From Streptomyces sindenensis (GTDB lineage: Bacteria; Actinomycetota; Actinomycetes; Streptomycetales; Streptomycetaceae): a stretch of 64,000 bases of DNA. Position numbers and translations under genes: made by a program. Position 1 is the stretch's first letter, and each line of letters begins with the position of its first letter. Location: the NCBI RefSeq assembly GCF_014649035.1, contig NZ_BMSG01000015.1, positions 62,001 through 126,000 of the forward strand. Direction: 5' to 3'. Under the pieces are notes generated by a model. It saw only the letters and a list, made by a program, of their open reading frames with translations. It ran no database searches and was not told the DNA's origin. Shown here piece after piece: positions 24,485-32,792 of the stretch.

Positions 24485-26101
24485 ATGACGGCCCGATCGA
24501 TACGGGTGGCGGTCGCCGCCACACTGGCGACCGCCCTGTCCCTGACCGCGGCGGCCTGCTCGAACCCGGACAGCGCCGAGAGCGGATCCGGTGCGGGCCC
24601 CGCCTCGGCCGTCGTCGGCATCGCCTACGAGCCCGACAGCCTGAGCCCGCTGCTCGGCTACGGCAAGGACGGCAACTCCAAGATCTTCGACGGTCTGCTG
24701 GCCCTGGACGCGGACATGAAGCTCCGCCCCGCCCTCGCCGCCGAACTCCCCGAGGTCAGCGACGACGGCCTGACGTACACGTACAAGCTGCGGCAGGGCG
24801 TGAAGTTCAGCGACGGCAAGCCGTTCGGCGCCAAGGACGTCGTCTTCACCTACCGCACCATCCTCGACGAGAAGACCAACAACCCCTCCCGCACCGAGTT
24901 GGACGCCGTCAAGGACGTCACGGCGAAGGGCGAGGACACGGTCGTCTTCACGCTCAAGTACCCCTACGCGCCGTTCGCCCAGCGCACCGTCCTGCCCATC
25001 GCCCCCGAGCACATCGCGGGCAAGCAGGACGTCAACACCGGGGCCTTCACCACCAAGCCGATCGGCACCGGGCCCTACGTCCTCACCAAGTGGTCCAAGG
25101 GCGAGAAGCTCAGCTTCACCGCCAACCCGGACTACTGGGACGGCGCACCCGAGGTGAAGAAGTTCACCATGGCGATCATCAAGGACGACGACGTGCGCGC
25201 CACCCGGCTGCGCTCCGGCGACCTCGACGGCGCGATCCTGCCGCCCAACCTCGCCAAGGGCTTCGCGAACGACAAGGCCAAGAAGACCTACGCCGCGAAC
25301 AGCTACGACTACCGCACGGTGACGCTCCCCACCAACAACAAGGTCGCGGGAGACACCGCCGTGCGCCGCGCCCTCGACGTGGCGGTCGACCGGCAGACGA
25401 TGGTCGACGCCATCCTCAACGGCAGCGGCAAGCCCGCCTACGGCCCGGTCCCCACCGACAGCGAGTGGTTCACCAAGGGCACGGAACGTAAGCACGACCT
25501 CGCCGCCGCGAAGAAGATCCTGGACGAGGCCGGATGGAAGCCGGGCAAGGACGGCGTCCGCGTCAAGGACGGCGTGCGCGCCACCTTCCCCCTCTGGTAC
25601 CTCAGCGGTGACAAGCTCCGCCAGGAACACGCACTCGCCTACGCCTCCGACGCCAAGAAGGCGGGCATCGACATCCGTACCGAGGCCGGAACCTGGGAGG
25701 TCATCGAGCCCCGCATGAAGCACGACGCCGTGCTCGCGGGCGGCGGCTCCCCGGCCGACCCCGACTTCGACCAGTACACCCTGCTCAAGTCCTCCCTCGC
25801 GGGCGACGGCTTCAACAACATGGCCTGGTACGACAACAAGGCCGTCGACGCCGCGATCGAGGCGGGGCGCAGGAGCGGCGACAAGGCCGAGCGGAAGAAG
25901 GCGTACGACACCGTCCAGCGCGAGCTGGTGAAGAACCCGGGCTACACCTTCCTCACCCACATCGACCACCTCTACGTCGTCGACGACCGCTTCGGCCTCC
26001 TCACCACCCAGGTCGAGCCGCACGACCACGGGCTGGCCTCCGGCCCCTGGTGGAACGTCGAGAAGTGGTCCACCCAGAACGCCCGGGGCTCGGAGAAGTG
26101 A
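24485..26101 (+). CDS. nikA: ABC importer substrate-binding lipoprotein (SBP family 5), NikA-like
   Basis: The 538-aa protein has a lipoprotein signal ending AAAC at about residue 22 and the SBP_bac_5 fold: YEPDSLSPLLG, LRPALAAELPEVSDDGLTYTY (in two stretches), GVKFSDGKPFGAKDVVFTY, TGPYVL and LDVAVDRQTMVDAI. The family binds oligopeptides, dipeptides or nickel chelates outside the membrane. It heads a five-gene operon with two permeases and two ATPases, the same order as nikABCDE. The Nur-like box supports nickel, but a peptide substrate cannot be excluded from sequence alone. Confidence 0.85.
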   Translation: MTARSIRVAVAATLATALSLTAAACSNPDSAESGSGAGPASAVVGIAYEPDSLSPLLGYGKDGNSKIFDGLLALDADMKLRPALAAELPEVSDDGLTYTYKLRQGVKFSDGKPFGAKDVVFTYRTILDEKTNNPSRTELDAVKDVTAKGEDTVVFTLKYPYAPFAQRTVLPIAPEHIAGKQDVNTGAFTTKPIGTGPYVLTKWSKGEKLSFTANPDYWDGAPEVKKFTMAIIKDDDVRATRLRSGDLDGAILPPNLAKGFANDKAKKTYAANSYDYRTVTLPTNNKVAGDTAVRRALDVAVDRQTMVDAILNGSGKPAYGPVPTDSEWFTKGTERKHDLAAAKKILDEAGWKPGKDGVRVKDGVRATFPLWYLSGDKLRQEHALAYASDAKKAGIDIRTEAGTWEVIEPRMKHDAVLAGGGSPADPDFDQYTLLKSSLAGDGFNNMAWYDNKAVDAAIEAGRRSGDKAERKKAYDTVQRELVKNPGYTFLTHIDHLYVVDDRFGLLTTQVEPHDHGLASGPWWNVEKWSTQNARGSEK

Positions 26102-27090
26102 GCCGGCGCCTCCCCTGGGGGCCGATGGCGCGGATGGCGGGACGGCGGGTCCTGTTCGCCGTCCCCGTCCTCGGCGTCGTCACCTTCGGCGTCTTCGCCG
26201 TCGCCGCCGCGTCCCCCTTCGACCCGGTCAAGGCCTACGCGGGCACCGCCGGGCTCACCGCATCACAGGAGAACCTCGACCAGCTGCGGGCCAACCTCGG
26301 CGTCGACCAGCCGCTCGTCACCCGCTGGTGGGACTGGCTGACCTCCGCCCTCCAGGGCGACCTCGGCGACTCCAGCCTGATGCGGCAGCCCGTCGCCGAC
26401 GTCATCGCGGAACGCGTGGGCTGGTCCGTCCTGCTCGCCGCCACCGCCTTCCTCATCGCGATCCTGCTCGGCACCGGACTCGGCGTCCTCGCCGCCCGCA
26501 GGCCCGGCGGCTGGCTCGACCGGTGCGTCAGCTCCGTCGCCTACACCCTGGAAGCCGCCCCCGCCTTCTGGCTCGGGCTGCTCGCCATCTGGTTCTTCGC
26601 GCTGAAGCTCGACGTCCTGCCGGCCGGCGGGCTCACCGATGCCGCCAGCGACGTCGTCACCTTCGGCCAGGTCGCCTCCCACCTGGTGCTGCCCGCGGCC
26701 GTCCTCGGCATCTCCCAGCTGCCGTGGTTCTACCTGTACGTACGCCAGGGGGTCGCCGACGCGCTGGCCGAGGACCCGGTCCGGGGCGCCCGCGCCCGGG
26801 GACTGAGCGAGCGCACCGTGCTGCTCGGCCACGCCCTGCGCTCCGGGATGCTGCCGATGCTCACCCTCATCGGCTCCCGCGTCCCCGAGCTCATCACCGG
26901 CGCGCTGCTCGTCGAGACGGTCTTCAGCTGGCCCGGCATCGCCGCCGCCACCGTCCAGGCCGCCACCTCGGTGGACTTCTCGCTGCTCGCCGCGCTCACG
27001 GTGCTCGCCACCGCCGCCGTCCTGCTCGGCAACCTGCTCTCCGACCTTCTCTACGGACTCGCCGACCCCCGGGTGGCCTTCGATGGCTGA
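26098..27090 (+). CDS. nikB: ABC importer permease, NikB/DppB-like
   Basis: The 330-aa protein has six hydrophobic segments and the DppB/OppB family layout: an N-terminal helix, an extracytoplasmic region with LDQLRANLGVDQPLVTR, then five helices with the EAA loop near ALAEDPVRGARARGLSERTV. It forms the transmembrane pore with the next gene product. The GTG at 26098 overlaps the binding-protein stop (GTGA); an ATG nine codons later (26125) is an alternative. Coupled translation in a single operon is expected. Confidence 0.88.
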   Translation: MSRRLPWGPMARMAGRRVLFAVPVLGVVTFGVFAVAAASPFDPVKAYAGTAGLTASQENLDQLRANLGVDQPLVTRWWDWLTSALQGDLGDSSLMRQPVADVIAERVGWSVLLAATAFLIAILLGTGLGVLAARRPGGWLDRCVSSVAYTLEAAPAFWLGLLAIWFFALKLDVLPAGGLTDAASDVVTFGQVASHLVLPAAVLGISQLPWFYLYVRQGVADALAEDPVRGARARGLSERTVLLGHALRSGMLPMLTLIGSRVPELITGALLVETVFSWPGIAAATVQAATSVDFSLLAALTVLATAAVLLGNLLSDLLYGLADPRVAFDG

Positions 27091-27940
27091 GACCGCACTC
27101 GCCCGGCCGGGGCGCACCACCCGCCGCGTCCGGGTCGTCACCTCGGCGGTGATCGTCACCGTCGTGGCGCTCGCCGTCCTCGTCGTCCCGCCGCTGGCCC
27201 AGCTCGACCAGCAGGCCGTCGACCTCGCCAACAAGCTCGACCCGCCGTCCCTCGCCCACCCCTTCGGTACCGACGACGTCGGCCGCGACCTCCTGCTCCG
27301 CTGCGTCTACGGGCTGCGCGTCTCCTTGCTCGTCGGCCTGGTCGCCGCCCTCACCGCCACCGTCATCGGCACGGCGATCGGCGCGCTCGCCGGGGCGTCC
27401 GGCGGCTGGGCCGACCGGATCGTGATGCGGGTCGTCGACGCCCTGTCCTCCATTCCGCACCTGCTGCTCGGCATCTTCATCGTCGCGATGTTCCGGCCCG
27501 GCGTCTGGCCGGTGATCGTCTCGGTCGCCCTGACGCACTGGATCTCCACCGCCCGGATCGTCCGCTCCGAAGTGCTCTCGCTGCGCTCACGCCCCTTCAT
27601 CGACGCGGCCGTCTCCGGCGGCGCGTCCCGCACCCGGGTCATCGTCCGCCACCTGCTGCCCGGTGTGCTGCCGCAGGCGGGACTCGCGGCGGTGCTGATG
27701 GTGCCGCACGCCATGTGGCACGAGTCCGCGCTGTCCTTCCTCGGGCTCGGCCTCCCGGCCCACCAGGCGAGCCTCGGCAACCTCGTCCAGTCCGCGCGCG
27801 GTTCGCTGCTCGCGGGGGACTGGTGGCCCACCCTCTTCCCCGGCCTCTTCCTGATCGTCCCGACCCTCGCGCTCGCGGGACTCGCCGGAGCCTGGCGCGA
27901 CCGGATCAACCCGCGCCGGAAATCGGAGCTGATGCTGTGA
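27083..27940 (+). CDS. nikC: ABC importer permease, NikC/DppC-like
   Basis: The 285-aa protein has the OppC_N-type start, HPFGTDDVGRDLLLRCVYGLRVS in two parts, six hydrophobic segments, and an EAA loop near SRPFIDAAVSGGASRTRVI. It pairs with the preceding permease. The start overlaps the upstream gene by 8 bp. The C-terminus is basic (NPRRKSELML). All features fit the DppC/NikC family at its usual length. Confidence 0.88.
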   Translation: MAETALARPGRTTRRVRVVTSAVIVTVVALAVLVVPPLAQLDQQAVDLANKLDPPSLAHPFGTDDVGRDLLLRCVYGLRVSLLVGLVAALTATVIGTAIGALAGASGGWADRIVMRVVDALSSIPHLLLGIFIVAMFRPGVWPVIVSVALTHWISTARIVRSEVLSLRSRPFIDAAVSGGASRTRVIVRHLLPGVLPQAGLAAVLMVPHAMWHESALSFLGLGLPAHQASLGNLVQSARGSLLAGDWWPTLFPGLFLIVPTLALAGLAGAWRDRINPRRKSELML

Positions 27941-28923
27941 CCGCCGAGCCCCCCGTCCTGGACGTCCGGGACCTCTCCGTCCGCTTCCGGATGCGCGGCG
28001 GCCGGGACATCGCCGCCGTCACCGACGCCCGCTTCGCCGTCGCGCCCGGCGAGTGCCTGGCCCTGGTCGGCGAGAGCGGCTGCGGCAAGTCCGTGCTGGC
28101 CTCCGCCCTGCTCGGCCTGCTGCCCGCCAACGCGGCCACCACCGGAAGCGCGGTGCTCGGCGGCGACACGGACCTGCTGACCGCCGGCGAACGCACCCTC
28201 GCCCGCACCGTACGGGGACGGCGCATCGGCCTCGTACCGCAGAGCCCCGCCGCCCACCTCACCCCCGTGCGGACCGTCCGGGCCCAACTGGAGGAGAGCC
28301 TGCGCGAGCTGACCGGCGCGAGGGGCGGCGAGCTGCCGAAGGCCGCCGTGGCGGCCGCCGCCCGGGCCTCGTTCCCCGAGGGGCACCTCGACCGCTACCC
28401 GCACGAACTGTCCGGCGGCCTCGCCCAGCGCGCGGCGACCGCCCTCGCCCTGATCGGCGACGCCCCGCTGCTGCTCGCCGACGAACCGACCACCGGACTC
28501 GACCGGGACCTCGTCGAGCGGACCGTGGACGAACTGCGCCGCCACACCGACGAGGGCCGGGCGCTGCTGATCATCACCCACGATCTGGCCGCCGCCGAAC
28601 GTATCGCCGACCGCGTCGCGGTGATGTACGCGGGCCGGATCGTCGAGATCGCGGACGCGGAGGCCTTCTTCGGCGCTCCCGGCCCCCGCCACCCGTACGC
28701 CAAGGGCCTGCTGGACGCCCTGCCCGAGCGGGAGTTCACCCCGATCCCCGGGATGCCGCCGGAGCTGGGGGCACTGCCCGGGGGCTGTGCCTTCGCCGAC
28801 CGCTGCGCCCATGCCGACGCCCGTTGCACCGGCGAACGCCCGGTCTTCACGGCGGGCCTGGCCTGCCACCACGCGCCGACCGGCCGGGCATCCTCGCCGT
28901 CCAAGGAGCCCGCCGATGCTTGA
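27937..28923 (+). CDS. nikD: ABC importer ATPase, NikD/DppD-like
   Basis: The 328-aa ATPase shows Walker A GESGCGKS, signature LSGGLAQRAA, Walker B LLLADEPTTGLD and the switch His in LLIITHD. The C-terminal oligopeptide-transporter extension carries CAFADRC-x-HADARC, the Cys-rich patch typical of DppD/OppD-type ATPases that can hold a metal cluster. The GTG start overlaps the upstream stop. It supplies energy together with the product of the next gene. Confidence 0.88.
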   Translation: MTAEPPVLDVRDLSVRFRMRGGRDIAAVTDARFAVAPGECLALVGESGCGKSVLASALLGLLPANAATTGSAVLGGDTDLLTAGERTLARTVRGRRIGLVPQSPAAHLTPVRTVRAQLEESLRELTGARGGELPKAAVAAAARASFPEGHLDRYPHELSGGLAQRAATALALIGDAPLLLADEPTTGLDRDLVERTVDELRRHTDEGRALLIITHDLAAAERIADRVAVMYAGRIVEIADAEAFFGAPGPRHPYAKGLLDALPEREFTPIPGMPPELGALPGGCAFADRCAHADARCTGERPVFTAGLACHHAPTGRASSPSKEPADA

Positions 28924-29581
28924 GCTGAACCGGATCACCGCCGGCTACGACCGCCGCGACCCTGTCGTCCGCGAGGTGTCCCTGCAGGTGACGGCGGGCG
29001 AGGCGGTCGGGCTGCTGGGCCCCAGCGGCTGCGGCAAGTCCACCCTGGCCAAGGTCGCCGCCCTCCTGCACCGCCCGGACGCCGGAACCATGACCCTCGA
29101 CGGCACGGTGATACGCGGCTGGCGGCACCGGGCCCCGCGCGAGCTGCGCACCGCCGTCGGCGTGGTCTTCCAGCAGCCCCGGCTCTCCGCCGACCCCCGC
29201 CTCAGCCTGCGCGAACTGATCGCCCAGCCGCTGCGGTCCACCGGCCGCCGCCGGGACGTCCCCGCGCGGGTGGCGGAACTGGCCCCGCTGGTCGGCCTCT
29301 CCGACGAGCTGCTGGAGCGCCGGCCGCACGCGGTGAGCGACGGCCAGCTCCAGCGGGCCTGCCTCGCCCGGGCCCTGGTGCTGCGGCCCCGGCTGCTGAT
29401 CTGCGACGAGATGACCGCGATGCTCGACGCGTCCACCACGGCCGCCCTGGTCGCCGTCGTCGAGCGCTACCGTGCCGAGTCCGGGGCGGCCCTGCTGGCC
29501 GTGGGCCACGACCGGGTGCTGCTGGAGCGCTGGTGCGACCGTACGGTCCGCTGGGACGAGCGCGACACCGAGAGCATCTAG
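28916..29581 (+). CDS. nikE: ABC importer ATPase, NikE/DppF-like, short
   Basis: The 221-aa ATPase has Walker A GPSGCGKST, Walker B LLICDEM, and the switch His in VGHD. The signature is VSDGQLQRACLARAL instead of LSGGQ, a known variant in NikE/DppF-like proteins. It lacks the C-terminal oligopeptide-binding extension of the partner ATPase and is shorter than typical DppF (about 320 residues). The start overlaps the upstream gene by 8 bp. Its TAG stop at 29579-29581 overlaps the stop of the convergent beta-lactamase gene. Confidence 0.86.
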   Translation: MLELNRITAGYDRRDPVVREVSLQVTAGEAVGLLGPSGCGKSTLAKVAALLHRPDAGTMTLDGTVIRGWRHRAPRELRTAVGVVFQQPRLSADPRLSLRELIAQPLRSTGRRRDVPARVAELAPLVGLSDELLERRPHAVSDGQLQRACLARALVLRPRLLICDEMTAMLDASTTAALVAVVERYRAESGAALLAVGHDRVLLERWCDRTVRWDERDTESI

Positions 29582-30522
29582 GAGGAGGCCGAGAGCGAGT
29601 CGACGACCACCGTGGCCGCCTCGGCGATCAGCCGGTCGTCCGGCTCCGCGTCCTTCGTACCGCGGTGCGACAGGATGGCGATCACGATGGGCGCGGAGTC
29701 CGGGGGCCACACCACGGCGATGTCGTTGCGGGCCCCGTAGTAGCTGCCGGTCCCGGTCTTGTCGCCGACGACCCAGTTCTCCGGCACACCCGCCCTGATC
29801 ACCGCGTCCCCGGTGGTGTTGGTCCGCAGCCACGTCGTCAGCTGCGCCCGCTCGGGTGCGGGCAGGGCCTTGCCCAGGACGAACGCGCGCAGATCCTCGG
29901 CCAGCGCCCGGGGCGTGGAGGTGTCCCGCTTCTCGCCGGGGACCCAGCGGCTCAGCTCCGGCTCCTCCCGGTCCATCCGCGTGACGTCGTCGCCCAGCTT
30001 CTCCAGCGAGGCGTCCAGGCCCTCGGGCCCGCCGACGTGGTCGAAGAGGAGGTTGGCCGCGGCGTTGTCGCTGTAGCGGACGGAGGCGTCGCACAGCTCC
30101 TTCAGCGTCATGCCGGTGTCGACGTGCTTCTCGGTCACCGGGGAGTGGGCGACCAGGTCCTCGCGGGTGTACGTCACCCGCTTGTCCATACCGTCCAGGG
30201 AGTAGGTGCTGAGCACGACCGCTGCCTGGAGCGCCTTGAAGGTGGAGTGGTAGGCGAAGCGCGCCCGGTCGTTGTGGGTCACCTCGCGTCCGGTGCCGGT
30301 GTCGACCGCGTACACGCCCAGCCGTGCGTCGAACGCGCGCTCCAGCTTCCTGAAGTCGCCGGTGTAGGGCCTCGTGGTGGCAGCGGAGGCCGACGCGCTC
30401 GCGGCGGGTTTGGCGGAGGACGGCGGCGAGGTGGAGTCACTCTGCCCGCAGGCCGCCAGCGGTACGAGGGACAGCGCGGCGACCAGACCGGCGACGGCGG
30501 TCCTGACGCGGGGGTGGTGCAT
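29578..30522 (-). CDS. blaL: Class A beta-lactamase lipoprotein
   Basis: The 314-aa enzyme has a lipobox PLAAC with Cys25 and a Ser/Ala-rich linker, then the class A motifs: S93-TFK, S151-DN, EPEL around residue 187 and K255-TGTG. It hydrolyses beta-lactams at the outer face of the membrane. GGAGG precedes the ATG at 30522. The gene is divergent from a LysR regulator and a BlaB-like gene, the arrangement described for S. cacaoi blaL-blaA-blaB. The lipid anchor differs from fully secreted Streptomyces beta-lactamases. Confidence 0.94.
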   Translation of the reverse strand: MHHPRVRTAVAGLVAALSLVPLAACGQSDSTSPPSSAKPAASASASAATTRPYTGDFRKLERAFDARLGVYAVDTGTGREVTHNDRARFAYHSTFKALQAAVVLSTYSLDGMDKRVTYTREDLVAHSPVTEKHVDTGMTLKELCDASVRYSDNAAANLLFDHVGGPEGLDASLEKLGDDVTRMDREEPELSRWVPGEKRDTSTPRALAEDLRAFVLGKALPAPERAQLTTWLRTNTTGDAVIRAGVPENWVVGDKTGTGSYYGARNDIAVVWPPDSAPIVIAILSHRGTKDAEPDDRLIAEAATVVVDSLSASS

Positions 30523-30655
30523 CGGCGAAACCTCCTGGCGCTCCGGAGCGGAGCGCATCGGGGACAGGGCCGCACGGGTCCGTCCCGGAACGTGATCATG
30601 CCTGCCGAAGCCACCTTCGTCCCCGCCGGTCATGCGGTCCAATACGCTCATGGGC

Positions 30656-30671
30656 GTTTCCATGCCGAAAC
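30656..30671. promoter_or_regulatory. LysR-type operator in the bla divergent region
   Basis: The inverted repeat GTTTC-N6-GAAAC contains a T-N11-A core, the LysR-family binding pattern. It lies 16 bp before the regulator start at 30688 and 134 bp from the beta-lactamase start, so it may serve both directions. Confidence 0.55.
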
Positions 30672-30687
30672 CGCATAGGATGGGGAG

Positions 30688-31590
30688 GTGGATCTGGTCG
30701 GAGCGTGTCGCGCGTTCGTGAGCGTCAGCGAGTACGGCGGCTTCACCGACGGGGCGGCCGCCGCCGGGATGTCCCAGTCGGTGGCGAGCCGCCGGGTCGC
30801 GGCGCTGGAGGAGCGCTTCGGCGAGCAGTTGTTCGAGCGCACCTCGCGGCGGGCGGTGCTCACCCCTTTCGGGCGCGACATGCTGGCCGCCGCGAGGCAG
30901 CTCGTCCAGGCCGCCGACGTGCTGCTGGAGGAGGCCGAAGCCGTCAAGCACAAGCCCTGGCGGCTCGCCGTCCCCGCCATCTGCTCCGCCTCCGCCCTGG
31001 CGCGCCTGGTCGCCGAGGCACGGGGGCACGGTGTCCGGCTCGATCTCCGTACCGCCGGACCGGCGCGCCGCAGGGAACTCCTCCAGGCCCAGCAGGTCCG
31101 CGCCGCCCTGCTCGCCGTACCCGCGGAAGGGGCGCCCTGGTCCGTACCGCTGGGGCTGGCCGGGGCGCGGGACGGCGGGGTGCGGCGGATCTACGTCGAG
31201 ACACTGCGGCTCGGACGGGGTGCGCCGGGCCCGGCCCGCCGCGTCTGGATCCAGCCGGAGGACGACGTACCGCACATCCGCGACCCCCTGACCCGGCTGC
31301 GGGACGCGGTGGGGCTGCGGCCCGCGCAGGTCCTCGCCGCACCGGACCTGACGGCCGCCGCGGCCGAAGTCCTCTGCTCCGACGACCTGCTGCTGTGTTC
31401 CCGGGCCCAGGCGGCGGAACTCGCCCTGGCCTGGCACCCCATCGGGGAGCTGACGCCCCGCCGGGGCTACGCCTTCACGGTCGCGGCGGACGGCAACCCC
31501 CTGCCCATGGCAGCGCGACTCGGCGAGGCCATCACGCGCTGCCTGGGCGCCGACGATCCGGCCGGCGCCGGGGGAGGGGAGGCGGCATGA
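30688..31590 (+). CDS. blaA: LysR-family regulator, BlaA-like
   Basis: The 300-aa protein has a LysR winged helix-turn-helix at residues 1-60 (FVSVSEYGGFTDGAAAAGM, SQSVASRRVAALEERFGEQLFERT in parts) and a shortened C-terminal effector domain. In S. cacaoi, BlaA activates the divergent beta-lactamase gene with BlaB. The start is a GTG at 30688 with a very close GGGGAG, so translation may be from a short or leaderless mRNA. It is ATGA-coupled to the BlaB-like gene. An inverted repeat with LysR features lies upstream. Confidence 0.85.
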   Translation: MDLVGACRAFVSVSEYGGFTDGAAAAGMSQSVASRRVAALEERFGEQLFERTSRRAVLTPFGRDMLAAARQLVQAADVLLEEAEAVKHKPWRLAVPAICSASALARLVAEARGHGVRLDLRTAGPARRRELLQAQQVRAALLAVPAEGAPWSVPLGLAGARDGGVRRIYVETLRLGRGAPGPARRVWIQPEDDVPHIRDPLTRLRDAVGLRPAQVLAAPDLTAAAAEVLCSDDLLLCSRAQAAELALAWHPIGELTPRRGYAFTVAADGNPLPMAARLGEAITRCLGADDPAGAGGGEAA

Positions 31591-32471
31591 ACACCGAGGC
31601 CCTGTTGCGGGACGTGCGCGCCCGGCTGTCCGAAGGCGGCCTGCGCGCCTGCCTGCTGGTGCGGGACCTGCACACGGGGGAGGAGCTGGGCATCGAGCCG
31701 GACACGGACCTGCCGTCGGCCTCCCTGGTCAAGGTTCCGCTCGCGCTCGCCACGCTCGAACGCATCCGGCGCGGTGAGCTGGACGGCGCGACCCCGCTGG
31801 ACGTGGCGCCCGGGCGGGTCACCACGCCGGGCCCGACCGGCCTCAGCCGCTTCCGGCACCCCGCCCGGATCGCCATCGACGACCTGCTCTACCTCAGCAC
31901 CTGTCTGAGCGACGGGACGGCCGCCGACGCCCTGTTCGACCTCACTCCGCCCGCCTGGGTCGCCGGCCTGCGGGGGATCACCGTCCGGCACCGCACGGAG
32001 GAACTGTTCGACACGCCCGTGGAGCGTTTCGACGCCGACCAGGCGCACCTCGCCCACGCGCTGGCCATCGACGCGGGCACCAGCGGCCGCGGCCACCGGG
32101 TGCCCCAGCTCGACACGACCCGCGCCAACACCGGCAGCGCACGCTCCTTCGTCGATCTCCTCCAGGCCCTGTGGACCCCCTCGAAGATCCATCCGGAAGT
32201 TGCCGCACGGCTCCGCGACCTCCTGGCCCACAACGTGCTGCGCCACCGGCTGACCCCGGACTTCAGTTCCGACGCGAGCCGGTGGTCCTCCAAGACGGGC
32301 ACCCTGCTGAACCTGCGACACGAGATCGGTGTCGTAGAGCACGCCGACGGACAGAGCTTCGCCATCGCCGTACTGACCGAGTCTTCGGTCCCGGCCGCCG
32401 CGCAGCCGGGCGTCGACGCGCTGATGGCCGAAGCCGCCCGACGGCTGCGCGACCATCTGCGACAGCTCTAG
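31587..32471 (+). CDS. blaB: BlaB-like serine penicillin-interacting protein
   Basis: The 294-aa protein has the serine beta-lactamase fold motifs S46-LVK, S108-DG and K236-TG, but no signal peptide and no recognisable EPEL/Glu166 element. This matches S. cacaoi BlaB, which is cytoplasmic, has no beta-lactamase activity, and is needed with BlaA for induction. It probably senses a muropeptide or penicilloyl ligand in the cytoplasm. Start and stop of the LysR gene overlap as ATGA. A MITE-like element starts right at its TAG. Confidence 0.85.
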   Translation: MNTEALLRDVRARLSEGGLRACLLVRDLHTGEELGIEPDTDLPSASLVKVPLALATLERIRRGELDGATPLDVAPGRVTTPGPTGLSRFRHPARIAIDDLLYLSTCLSDGTAADALFDLTPPAWVAGLRGITVRHRTEELFDTPVERFDADQAHLAHALAIDAGTSGRGHRVPQLDTTRANTGSARSFVDLLQALWTPSKIHPEVAARLRDLLAHNVLRHRLTPDFSSDASRWSSKTGTLLNLRHEIGVVEHADGQSFAIAVLTESSVPAAAQPGVDALMAEAARRLRDHLRQL

Positions 32472-32642
32472 GACCTGTCGTCAAACTGCCGTCTGCCGCG
32501 CGACGCCCGGCACGCACGCTCGCGGCGTCGCCGACATGCCCTGGCAGCTCCGCCGCGAGTCCATTTGGGCGCCTTGCGATCGCATCCACCGGACGCCGCG
32601 CCGCCGCCCTGCGGGCGACGACGGCCGTGTGACGACAGGACC
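32471..32642 (+). repeat. MITE-like element with terminal inverted repeats, copy B
   Basis: The 172-bp element has 23-bp terminal inverted repeats (32471-32493 and 32620-32642) differing at three positions; both ends share CCTGTCGTCA. It encodes no protein. Left end is homologous to the copy at 23621. It sits against the TAG stop of the BlaB-like gene. It looks like a non-autonomous derivative of a DDE-type insertion sequence; the parent is not in the window. Confidence 0.6.
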
Positions 32643-32718
32643 CAGGTGTGCTGCTCGGGCTGCCCGGCCGGCCACCCGCCACCGAGATGGCCACGGTGTG
32701 AAACATCGCCAAACACCT

Positions 32719-32732
32719 GTCAGGTACCTGAC
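32719..32732. promoter_or_regulatory. 14-bp palindrome upstream of the GDPD-like gene
   Basis: Perfect palindrome GTCAGGTACCTGAC, 61 bp before the ATG at 32793. Likely an operator; no matching regulator was recognised. Confidence 0.45.
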
Positions 32733-32792
32733 GGAATGGCTTGCCGCGCCCCCATACTCGTCGCGACCCCGTCCGCCGCTCAGGGAGTCCCC

